From the NCBI GenBank assembly GCA_001822075.1, contig MHPK01000005.1:1-33980 (forward strand): a stretch of DNA of 33,980 nt, given 5' to 3'. The notes below the pieces were generated by a model that worked only from the letters and a program-made list of their open reading frames with translations, ran no database searches and had not been told where the DNA came from. The translations under genes were made by a program, and so were the position numbers. Source of the stretch: Candidatus Staskawiczbacteria bacterium RIFOXYB1_FULL_38_37 (lineage in GTDB: Bacteria; Patescibacteriota; Minisyncoccia; Minisyncoccales; Staskawiczbacteraceae). Below are positions 25,917-33,869 of the stretch, in pieces. Every line of letters starts with the position of its first letter. Position 1 is the stretch's first letter.

Positions 25917-26462
25917 TTATTTTCTTAAAAGTATAATTTTGTTCTTTGTTAAATCTATTATGGACGAAGGCTTTCTTTTTGGCAAATTACCTGCATCAAT
26001 TATTAAATCAACTTTATCGCCAAACTGATTTATAATTTCTTTTATATTATTCAAAGCCGGCTGACCTGAAATATTAACTGATGTCTGGGTCAACGGCTTA
26101 TTTATTTTTTTTAACAAATCATTCAAAAATTTATATTTTGGGATTCTCAAAGCAATTGTGCCTTTGTTTTTCTTTTTCAGAACAAAGGTTGTCTTTCCCG
26201 GCCAATGCTTTTCCAGTATCTTTTCTTGTTTATTATCTATAAAAGCAATGTTTTTTGCCATTTCTATATCCTTAACAAAAACAGGCAAAGGTTTTGACCT
26301 TGGCCGTTTTTTTATTTTGTATATTTTTGCAACAGCTTTTTTGTTTTGAGTGTCTGCTAAAAATCCGTAAACCGTGTCTGTGGGGCAAATAATAACCCCG
26401 CCGTTTTTCAAAATATCCGCTACTTCATTTAATGTTTTCTTCGACGGCTTTATTAATTTCAT
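25917..26462 (-). CDS. tsaC: L-threonylcarbamoyladenylate synthase (Sua5/YciO/YrdC family)
   Basis: 181 aa; GGVIICPTDTVYGFLAD, KIKKRPRSKPLPVFV, WPGKTTFVL, ALRIPKYKFLNDLL, TSVNISGQPA. Confidence 0.93.
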   Translation of the reverse strand: MKLIKPSKKTLNEVADILKNGGVIICPTDTVYGFLADTQNKKAVAKIYKIKKRPRSKPLPVFVKDIEMAKNIAFIDNKQEKILEKHWPGKTTFVLKKKNKGTIALRIPKYKFLNDLLKKINKPLTQTSVNISGQPALNNIKEIINQFGDKVDLIIDAGNLPKRKPSSIIDLTKNKIILLRK

Positions 26463-27213
26463 TTTCTAAAAATTTAGATAATTTTTCTATATCTTCCGGC
26501 CTGCCAAAATCCATCCAAAAATCATTCAATTTTTTTACTTTTACTTTTTTCTCTTTTGCCAGCAAAGAAATAGCATCTGTGATTTCATACTCCCCTCGGG
26601 ACGATTTTTCAATTTGAAAAATTTTATCAAAAATTTCCGGCGTAAATTTATACAAGCTGGTATTAATTAAATTTCCTACAAACTCTTTTGGTTTTTCAAC
26701 AATTTTATCCAAAAAATCTTCTCCGTCTTCTATCAAAACTCCAAATTTTTCCGGATGCCCATTTGCAATGCCCGCAACATAATTAAAATTATCATCAATA
26801 TTCATTAATTTTAAGTCCTCCATTGTATAAAAATTATCTCCGCATAAGGAAATAAAATTTTCATTTTTAATTAAATTTTTTACGCATTTTATGGGACAGG
26901 CAGTGCCGTATTCTTTTTCTTTAGAACCCAAAATGTCAAACTGATTTACAATTTTAATATCAAAATCCAAATCGTCAAACCTATGATTTTCTAGCGTAGC
27001 GATATATTTTTTCAAAAACTCCTTAATCATATCTTCACGATATCCTGCAACCAAAATTATTTCTGCATATCCGGCTCTCAATATATTATCTAAAAGATAT
27101 GCCAAAAAAGGCCGTTTTTCGACCTCTATTAAATGTTTAGATTTGTCTTTTGACAAATCTAACATTCTTGTTCCCTGCCCTGCGGCGGAAATTACAACTT
27201 TAGTTATCCCCAT
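26425..27213 (-). CDS. Sugar-phosphate nucleotidyltransferase family protein
   Basis: 262 aa; VVISAAGQGTRMLDLSKDKSKHLIEVEKRPFLAYLLDNILRAG, LCGDNFYTMEDL, VEKPKEF. Confidence 0.88.
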   Translation of the reverse strand: MGITKVVISAAGQGTRMLDLSKDKSKHLIEVEKRPFLAYLLDNILRAGYAEIILVAGYREDMIKEFLKKYIATLENHRFDDLDFDIKIVNQFDILGSKEKEYGTACPIKCVKNLIKNENFISLCGDNFYTMEDLKLMNIDDNFNYVAGIANGHPEKFGVLIEDGEDFLDKIVEKPKEFVGNLINTSLYKFTPEIFDKIFQIEKSSRGEYEITDAISLLAKEKKVKVKKLNDFWMDFGRPEDIEKLSKFLENEINKAVEENIK

Positions 27214-27778
27214 AAGCTAAATTAAATGCTTTAATATTCAACTCGCGATATTTTTCAGGAACTATATTTTCTATTGCTTTTAAAATTGATTCTTTTTTTA
27301 TCGGGATTAAATTTTTACCAACAGCATATCCTAAAAGATAAATCGCGCCTACAACTTCATTTTGCAATTTTGCTTTGCAGATATCAGAGGCTTCAATAAT
27401 GTGCATTTTTTTTGTAAAAGATTCATTAAGTTTTTTTACAATCTCTTTCTGCGGCAACCCTCCTAAAACTGGAAAAATGTATTTATTCACCAAAACAGCC
27501 GTATCTTTATTTGCAAAATTTAACACCCTTAAACCTTCCAACAATTCTAAACCAATTATTAAATCCGCCCGGCCATCTTGAACCAGCGGCGAATAAACTT
27601 TTTTGCCTAATCTTACATGCGCTAAAACGCTTCCGCCTCTTTGCGAAAGTCCGTGCAATTCAGATGACTTTACATCATAGCCATCAATAAAGACGGCCTC
27701 ATCTATTAAAGAAAGCATCGTAATAACGCCCTGTCCGCCAACGCCTGAAATGATAATGTTAAAAGTTTTATCTTGCAT
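27200..27778 (-). CDS. iorB: Indolepyruvate oxidoreductase subunit beta
   Basis: 192 aa; NIIISGVGGQGVITMLSLIDEA...SSELHGLSQRGGSVLAHVRLG. Confidence 0.9.
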   Translation of the reverse strand: MQDKTFNIIISGVGGQGVITMLSLIDEAVFIDGYDVKSSELHGLSQRGGSVLAHVRLGKKVYSPLVQDGRADLIIGLELLEGLRVLNFANKDTAVLVNKYIFPVLGGLPQKEIVKKLNESFTKKMHIIEASDICKAKLQNEVVGAIYLLGYAVGKNLIPIKKESILKAIENIVPEKYRELNIKAFNLAYGDN

Positions 27779-27783
27779 ATTAT

Positions 27784-29457
27784 TTAATCGGGTGAAATTA
27801 TTTGACTGGGTGAATTTTGTCTTTTTTCTAATAATTTACAAATTCTTTTGCATATAATTAATGAAACCTCGTCTTTATCCAAAAATTCTTTTATCGTATC
27901 TTCAAATTCTTTAGTATTTACAGGGTCTAAAACTTTTATATGCTTTACTCCGCAAGCTTTAGCTATTTCCTCTATTTTTAATTCCTCTGTGTTTTCATCC
28001 ATACCAGTTTTTCCCATGCCGGGATTTTGCTGATGGCCGGTCATTGCGGTAATTCTGTTGTCTAAAATAACAACCAACGGATTTGATTTATTATAAACAG
28101 CATTGATTAAAGCAGGTATGCCTGCGTGAAAAAATGTTCCGTCTCCCATTAAAGAAATCACTTTGGGGCCATCAGGACTGACTGACTTTTTGACTCCGTG
28201 CGATATGCCCAAGGAAGCTCCCATAGAAAACAAATAATCGTGCATACTGTGGGGAGCAAGTCCGGCTATCATATTGCATCCTATGTCTCCGCCAAAAATT
28301 GCGCCTTCCGGAGCAATTCTTTTTATAACGGGAAATATATGCCAATAAGGGCATCCTTCGCATAGCCGCGCGGTTCGGCGCGGAATTTTTAATTCCTGCC
28401 TTGAGGCAGGCAGGTTAAATTTTGAATTTTCAATTTTTAATTTTAAAATTTCTGACAGAGCCAAAATAACTTCTTCTGTGTTTAATTCGCCTGTTTTCGG
28501 CAATAAATCTTTGCCGAATATCTGTAAATTTAAACCGTTGTCTTTGGCAATAATTTTTATTTCTTTTTCCAAATAACCTTCCAGTTCTTCAACAACCAAA
28601 ACTTTTTTTAATTTTTTAATAAAGCTTGCAATGGTCTTATCCGCCAAAGGATAAAACAAATTAATTTTTAAAATTGGAATATCTAAATCTAATTCTTTTA
28701 AAGCCTCCAAAGTATGTAAATAAGCCACCCCGGAAGCCGCAATCCCGAATTTTTCAGAGCCCGGGTTTTTGCTGATTTTGTTAATTTTTGATATTTGGGC
28801 ATATGCCTTTATCTTTTCCAATTTTTCTAAAAGCTCTTTTTTCATTTCTAAAACCCTCGGCGGCATTGTTGAAAACTGATGGGGATTTTTGATGAATTCT
28901 CCTATTTTCTGCGGTTTGCTGTTAGTTTTATTAAACTCAACCGGCATTTTCTGGTGGGAAACACGGGTGGTTGTCATTAAAATAACAGGTATATTAAATT
29001 TCTCTGAAATTTCAAATCCTAATTTTGTAAAATCCCTGCATTCTTGCGGGTCTGAGGGCTCCAAAACCGGAATATGCGACAGATAAGCATAGCCCCTTGA
29101 ATCCTGTTCTGATTGCGCTGAACTCCAGCACGAGGGGTCGTCAGCCACAACAATAACCATTGGGGCTTTAGTTCCTGTATAAGCTAAGGGCAACAATGAA
29201 TCCGAACAAACATTTATGCCAAAACTTTTCATATTCACTAATGATTTTAATCCTGAAAAACTGGCGCCTATTGCGGCTTCCAAAGCAACTTTTTCATTCG
29301 TTGACCACTCGGCATAAACCCCGTTCTCTTTGGCGATTTTTAAGAATTCATCTCCAATTTCAGCTGAGGGGCATCCGGGATAACCGGACACAAAATCCAC
29401 GCCTGCCTCCAAAGCTCCTTGTACAATTGCTTCATTTCCTAATAAAATCTTTTTCAT
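27784..29457 (-). CDS. iorA: Indolepyruvate ferredoxin oxidoreductase subunit alpha
   Basis: 557 aa; LGNEAIVQGALEAGVDFVSGYPGCPSAEIGDEF, VADDPSCWSSAQSEQDSRGYA, CEGCPYWHIF, GGDIGCNMIAGLAPH, LMGDGTFFHAGIPALINAVYN. Confidence 0.93.
   Translation of the reverse strand: MKKILLGNEAIVQGALEAGVDFVSGYPGCPSAEIGDEFLKIAKENGVYAEWSTNEKVALEAAIGASFSGLKSLVNMKSFGINVCSDSLLPLAYTGTKAPMVIVVADDPSCWSSAQSEQDSRGYAYLSHIPVLEPSDPQECRDFTKLGFEISEKFNIPVILMTTTRVSHQKMPVEFNKTNSKPQKIGEFIKNPHQFSTMPPRVLEMKKELLEKLEKIKAYAQISKINKISKNPGSEKFGIAASGVAYLHTLEALKELDLDIPILKINLFYPLADKTIASFIKKLKKVLVVEELEGYLEKEIKIIAKDNGLNLQIFGKDLLPKTGELNTEEVILALSEILKLKIENSKFNLPASRQELKIPRRTARLCEGCPYWHIFPVIKRIAPEGAIFGGDIGCNMIAGLAPHSMHDYLFSMGASLGISHGVKKSVSPDGPKVISLMGDGTFFHAGIPALINAVYNKSNPLVVILDNRITAMTGHQQNPGMGKTGMDENTEELKIEEIAKACGVKHIKVLDPVNTKEFEDTIKEFLDKDEVSLIICKRICKLLEKRQNSPSQIISPD
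28366..28410. repeat. Two adjacent hairpin-forming segments inside iorA
   Basis: CCGCGC-GGTTCG-GCGCGG (28366-28383) and CCTGCC-TTGA-GGCAGG (28395-28410), followed by AT-rich AAATTTTGAATTTTCAATTT repeats; in frame as SKFNLPASRQELKIPRRTARLCEGC. Confidence 0.8.
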
Positions 29458-29540
29458 AAATTTATTCTTATAATACCTTATTTTGATAATTATTTAAAGG
29501 GGTAATCACCCAAAATTTTATTTTTTATTCTACAACAATT

Positions 29541-29594
29541 TTTTATGCAAAACAAAAGCCCTTTGCAAATCGTTGAAACGAAATACAAAGGGCT
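29541..29594 (-). terminator. Intrinsic terminator of GC-rich cassette 2
   Basis: Minus strand AGCCCTTTG...CAAAGGGCTTTTGTTTT. Confidence 0.75.
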
Positions 29595-29677
29595 GAAAGT
29601 CCGAGGGCAAGAGCAAAAGCTCAAAGTCCAAAGGACTAATTGACACTTACGAGGGCGACTGACGAGCCGTCGGAACC

Positions 29678-30310
29678 TCAGAGATCGCCGAGCCAGTCGT
29701 AGCTCCAGTCCCACCCCATACCACGGAAAGAGAGGTACAACACGCACCGGCCGCCGACCGGGCTCCGCAACGTCAGACCAAAAAAGTAGATGACGTTGCC
29801 GATTTTCTTGGCGCGACGTAACTTTTCGAGGATGCTCTCCTCGGGCTTGCCGTCGGCCTTGCATTTCTGCCAGTCCTTCCACAAGGATAGAAAGGCACGG
29901 CCCCCAAGCTGCTGATTCTTGCCAACTCTGGCGAGATGCATTTTCTCCTCGCCGTGGATACTGGTTTTGCCTTGCTGTAGGTGCGTCTCAAGGACGATTT
30001 GCTCAAAGTCCATCACATCAGGTTCGGGAACGCAATCCTCGTCGCCTTTCAAGCCGTTGCCGTCAGCAGGGCCCTTCCAGACCGTCCAACCCGCACCGAT
30101 GAACAACTCGGTAGGGTTGAAGACCTTGGGCAATGCCAATTTGAGGCAATGCCGAACAATGGTGGCCAATCCCTTGCTCACCAAGAGAACCTGCTCGGCG
30201 AGGTTGCCTTCAGACAGTTTCTTGATGTCGGCGTTGGTCCAACCCGCACGCCGAAAGGCCATCTTGAGTTCGTTTGCTTGTCCGACATCGAGCATCAGCT
30301 CATTGTCCAT
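29678..30310 (-). CDS. GC-rich cassette 2 protein of unknown function (C-terminal W/Y-rich motif)
   Basis: 210 aa from MDNELMLDVGQANELKMAFRRAGWTNADIKKLSEG (RBS AAGGAG before the ATG at 30310; the track start at 30382 extends into the leader). Ends IYFFGLTLRSPVGGRCVLYLSFRGMGWDWSYDWLGDL, then UGA. Confidence 0.75.
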   Translation of the reverse strand: MDNELMLDVGQANELKMAFRRAGWTNADIKKLSEGNLAEQVLLVSKGLATIVRHCLKLALPKVFNPTELFIGAGWTVWKGPADGNGLKGDEDCVPEPDVMDFEQIVLETHLQQGKTSIHGEEKMHLARVGKNQQLGGRAFLSLWKDWQKCKADGKPEESILEKLRRAKKIGNVIYFFGLTLRSPVGGRCVLYLSFRGMGWDWSYDWLGDL

Positions 30311-30383
30311 GATAAATCTCCTTGTCTTTGCGACTTTGTTTTTTTCAAACAGCGTCGCTGGGTTTAGATCGACTGCCAACATA

Positions 30384-30435
30384 GCAGTTATAGCCAGAAA
30401 ACACCGAAATATCAGTATCTTTTGGCTACAACTGC
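30384..30435 (-). promoter_or_regulatory. Conserved leader hairpin, copy A
   Basis: Minus strand GCAGTTGTAGCCA-N26-TGGCTATAACTGC: 13-bp stem with one G.U pair; near-identical to 33755-33806. Confidence 0.8.
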
Positions 30436-30484
30436 CGTTCGTAAGTAAATTTCAATATAAATGTGCTAATTTGACTATATATTA

Positions 30485-30513
30485 AGTATAGCATATTTAA
30501 ACGACCTTGTCAA
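30485..30513 (-). promoter_or_regulatory. Sigma70-type promoter of cassette 2, embedded in the 3' end of leuS
   Basis: Minus strand TTGACA-N17-TATACT; the -35 lies in the last leuS codons and the -10 just past the stop. Confidence 0.8.
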
Positions 30514-33016
30514 TAGCTACAAAATTTACCAGCTTATTCGGCACAAAAATTATTTTTTGGACTTCTTTGCCTTTCAATAATTGTTTTATTTTTTCTGATT
30601 TTAAAACTATCTTTTCTGCTTCTTTCTGCGATATATTGGCATCAACTTCTATTTTATCTCTTACTTTACCATTTATTTGCGCTATAAGTAAAACTTTTTC
30701 TTCTTTAATTAATTTTGCATTATATTCAGGCCATTTCTGCTGGCAGCATAATCCTTTAAATCCGGCATCTGCCCATAATTCTTCTGATAAATGCGGGGCA
30801 AAAGGCGACAAAATTTTTAAAAAGTCTGCCAGATCCTGAATTTCTATGCCGTCTTTTGACAACTGTCCCGACTTTGTCGAGGATCCACGACCCCGATTTA
30901 TCGTGGGTCGGGACCACGCATTTACAAATTCCATCAATGAGCTCACGGCTGTATTAAATTTCATCAGCTCTATGTCTTCTGAAACTTTTTTTATTGTTTT
31001 ATGAAGATTTTTTTTCAGCTGTTCGTCAGTTTTTTCAGACAATCCCTTTTTTACAAATAAATTATAAATTTTTTCTAAAAATCTTCTGCTGCCTATAACT
31101 CCTTTTGTGTCCCAGGGAATCATCTGGTCAAACGGCCCCATAAACATTTCATAAATTCTCAAAGTGTCAGCTCCATATTGTTTTACAACTGAATCCGGAT
31201 TTATAACATTTCCCTTTGACTTTGACATTTTAATACTGCCCTCTCCTAATACCATTCCATGAGAAGTTCTTTTTTTATAGGGCTCTGGCCCAATTTGCTG
31301 GGGAACTGCTTTAATATCCCATAAAAATTTAAAAATAAATCTAGAATATAATAAATGTAAAGTCGTGTGCTCCATTCCGCCGTTATACCAGTCAACAGGC
31401 ATCCAGCGCTTTAATAGTTTGTCGTCTGCAAGTTTTTTATTATTTTTTGGGTCGCAATACCTCAAATAATACCAATTAGACCCTGCCCAGTTTGGCATTG
31501 TGTCGGTTTCTCTTTTTGCCGGGCCTTTGCATTTGGGGCATTTTACATTCACCCAGTTTTTAACAGAAGCCAAAGGCGACTCTCCTGTTTTTGTTGGCTT
31601 ATATTTTTTTATTTTTGGCAGTTCTACAGGCAACTTTTTTTCTGAAACCGCCTGCCAGCCATGCCCGCCGGGCAGGCTGGCGCATTTTTCGCAATATATC
31701 AAGGGTATGGGCTCTCCCCAATAATGCTGCCTTGAAAAAACCCAGTCGCGAAGCTTGTAATTTATATTAGGAGAAGCTGAACCTTTTCCATTCAACCAGG
31801 CTGTAATTAACGGTCTTGCAGTTGTAGAAGTCATGCCATCAAACTGCATTGAATTATATAATATGCCCTCGCCCTCATAGCACTCTTCTAAATTTTTAAT
31901 TTTTTGCGCTATTGATTTGTCATTCGGCTCAATGGATGTGCGCAAAGGTATTCCATATTTTTTAGCCATTTTAAAATCTCTTTTATCATGGGCATCGGCA
32001 AAAACAGCTCCTGCGCCGTAATGCTCTAAAACAAAATCAGCTGTCCAAATAGGCATCTCTTCTCCTGTGGCAGGATTTTTGGCTATAATTCCTTTCAGCT
32101 GAACACCAGTAACATCTCTTTCTTCGTTTGCGCGGTCAGCTTCTGAAATATTTTTTGATTTTTGCCTATATTCTAAAACTTCTTCTATGTTTTCAATTTT
32201 ATTTTTATGCTTGTCTATAAAACTGTGCCCCGGAGACAATATCAAAAAAGTGCCGGAAAATATTGTATCAATTCTTGTTGTAAAAACATCGATTGTGTCT
32301 TCAACTCCTTCTATTTTGAAATTAATCTGGACTCCATGGCTTTCGCCTATCCAATCTTTTTGCTGAGTTTTTATTCTCTCCAAAAAATTAACATCATCTA
32401 AATCTTTAATTAATCTGTCTGCATATTTTGTAATTTTTATCATCCATTGCTCTTTTTCCTTTTTTTCAACTTTAGCCCCGCATCTCTCGCACTTGCCGTT
32501 TACAACTTCTTCGTTAGCTAAACCAATTTTGCAGGAAGGACACCAGTTTATATCAATCTTTGCCTTGTATGCCAATCCTTTTTTAAAAAGCTGGATAAAT
32601 ATCCATTGAGTCCACTTATAATATTTGGGGTCTGTTGTGTTTACTTCTCTTGCCCAGTCAAAAGACAGCCCCAAACTCTTCATTTGGCGCCTGAAGTTAT
32701 CTGTATTCTTTTTGGTAACAATAGAAGGATGAACCCCTTTTTTTATTGCATAATTTTCTGTAGGCAAACCAAAAGCATCCCACCCAATGGGAAACAAAAC
32801 ATTGTAATCTTGCATTCTTTTCTTTCTGGCTATTGTATCTAACGCGACATAGGGCCTGCAATGTCCCACATGAAGCCCGTCGCCCGAAGGATATGGAAAT
32901 TCAAGCAAAAGGTAAAACTTTTTCTTTTTAGAGCGGTTTTTGGCTGAAAACGCATCAGAATCATACCACTTCTTCTGCCACTTACTTTCTATTTTCTTTG
33001 GATTATACTTTGCCAT
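30497..33016 (-). CDS. leuS: Leucyl-tRNA synthetase
   Basis: 839 aa from MAKYNPKKIESKWQKKWYDSDAF; EFPYPSGDGLHVGHCRPYVALD (HIGH-like), GWDAFGLPTENYAI, KMSKSKGNVINPD (KMSKS). The track ORF 30497-33724 is an artificial fusion with the upstream cassette. Confidence 0.97.
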   Translation of the reverse strand: MAKYNPKKIESKWQKKWYDSDAFSAKNRSKKKKFYLLLEFPYPSGDGLHVGHCRPYVALDTIARKKRMQDYNVLFPIGWDAFGLPTENYAIKKGVHPSIVTKKNTDNFRRQMKSLGLSFDWAREVNTTDPKYYKWTQWIFIQLFKKGLAYKAKIDINWCPSCKIGLANEEVVNGKCERCGAKVEKKEKEQWMIKITKYADRLIKDLDDVNFLERIKTQQKDWIGESHGVQINFKIEGVEDTIDVFTTRIDTIFSGTFLILSPGHSFIDKHKNKIENIEEVLEYRQKSKNISEADRANEERDVTGVQLKGIIAKNPATGEEMPIWTADFVLEHYGAGAVFADAHDKRDFKMAKKYGIPLRTSIEPNDKSIAQKIKNLEECYEGEGILYNSMQFDGMTSTTARPLITAWLNGKGSASPNINYKLRDWVFSRQHYWGEPIPLIYCEKCASLPGGHGWQAVSEKKLPVELPKIKKYKPTKTGESPLASVKNWVNVKCPKCKGPAKRETDTMPNWAGSNWYYLRYCDPKNNKKLADDKLLKRWMPVDWYNGGMEHTTLHLLYSRFIFKFLWDIKAVPQQIGPEPYKKRTSHGMVLGEGSIKMSKSKGNVINPDSVVKQYGADTLRIYEMFMGPFDQMIPWDTKGVIGSRRFLEKIYNLFVKKGLSEKTDEQLKKNLHKTIKKVSEDIELMKFNTAVSSLMEFVNAWSRPTINRGRGSSTKSGQLSKDGIEIQDLADFLKILSPFAPHLSEELWADAGFKGLCCQQKWPEYNAKLIKEEKVLLIAQINGKVRDKIEVDANISQKEAEKIVLKSEKIKQLLKGKEVQKIIFVPNKLVNFVAIDKVV
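30865..30914. repeat. Nested inverted repeat inside leuS
   Basis: GTCCCGAC (30865-30872) / GTCGGGAC (30907-30914), inner CCACGA/TCGTGG. Encodes SRPTINRGRGSSTKSGQLSK in frame. Confidence 0.85.
31654..31681. repeat. Second hairpin insertion inside leuS
   Basis: GCCAGCC-A-TGCCC-GCC-GGGCA-GGCTGGC; encodes SLPGGHGWQA in frame between CEKC and SEKKLPVELP. Confidence 0.85.
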
Positions 33017-33042
33017 AATTATTCTTATAATATCATAAAAAT

Positions 33043-33084
33043 GTAAAAAAAGAAGCCCTGTTTTGCAATTGCAAAACAGGGCTT
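33043..33084 (-). terminator. Intrinsic terminator of cassette 3 (perfect palindrome plus T-run)
   Basis: AAGCCCTGTTTTGCAATTGCAAAACAGGGCTT (33053-33084, perfect palindrome) followed on the minus strand by CTTTTTTTACA, just upstream of leuS. Confidence 0.85.
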
Positions 33085-33151
33085 TACGCCAAGGGTTCAA
33101 GGAGCCAAGATTCAACGAAGAACCAAGTTTCCAAGTGTCCAAGGAACGAAG

Positions 33152-33694
33152 ATTACTTGCGAGAACCCACGAGCCGAACGTTGGAGCTGAAACCGCCGCC
33201 AAGCCAGCCGTAGCGCAGACACCAACGCTTACCAACCCAGTCGAGGCAAAACACACAGCGGCGCCCCGCCAGACTTCGGAAAACACTAAATAGTGTTTCC
33301 GCCATTCTATAGGAATCCTTTCCTGATTCCGAAGCATTGCCTCGGCATGGCGCAAACCAGTAAGAGCGTCTTGCTCCTTGGCGCGCCTGACCATTTCTTC
33401 GCCGTTAACGAAGTTCTCACCTTCTCGTAGAAACTCGTGCAAGGTCGGTTTAAACTCTTCTTCGGCTTCCACCAGCTCCACACAAGTCCAGCCGGTCATA
33501 TCGCGGTCAATTTTGGCTACCAGCCGGAACACGAGGTCGGTCACGACCTTTGCGACCCCAGTCAGAACCAGCATTAGCTGGTCCAGCGCTCCATTGGAGT
33601 TTTGACCAAGGGCAGTGACGTGGGCGGACGTATAGCCGGCCATTTCAAGAGATTCCATCAACTGATGCGTCTGACCCTCTGAATAGGAAGACAT
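33152..33694 (-). pseudogene. GC-rich cassette 3 protein, frameshifted (paralogue-like to cassette 2)
   Basis: Begins MSSYSEGQTHQLMESLEMAGYTSAHVTALGQ (RBS GGAAGGAAG). Frame is open to ...RIPIEWRKHYLVF; the family-like C-terminus is in another frame: SVFRSLAGRRCVFCLDWVGKRWCLRYGWLGGGFSSNVRLVGSRK-stop (TAA at 33152-33154). Confidence 0.7.
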
Positions 33695-33754
33695 GTCTTC
33701 CTTCCTTTCTGGCACATGTGCCAATCAAGATTAACTGTGCTTACTGCCTACGTA

Positions 33755-33806
33755 GCAGTTATAGCCAGAAAACACCGAAATATCAGTATCTTTTGGCTAT
33801 AACTGC
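33755..33806 (-). promoter_or_regulatory. Conserved leader hairpin, copy B
   Basis: Minus strand GCAGTTATAGCCA-AAAGATACTGATATTTCGGTGTTTTC-TGGCTATAACTGC: perfect 13-bp stem. Confidence 0.85.
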
Positions 33807-33869
33807 CTCCGGCCAGCTGACGGATCGCAAGTAAATTTCAATATAAATGTGCTAACTCTCTATATTTTA

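Noticed and set aside
29678-29680. UGA reassigned as a sense codon genome-wide (code 4 or 25)
   Set aside because: topA appears to end at UGA and the other ORFs translate sensibly under code 11, so the cassette UGA is treated as a local anomaly.
30497-33724. Single 1075-aa ORF as one protein (N-terminal domain fused to LeuRS)
   Set aside because: The first 236 residues are the frameshifted cassette protein plus translated terminator/intergenic sequence; a terminator and a clear LeuRS start (MAKYNPKK at 33016) separate them.
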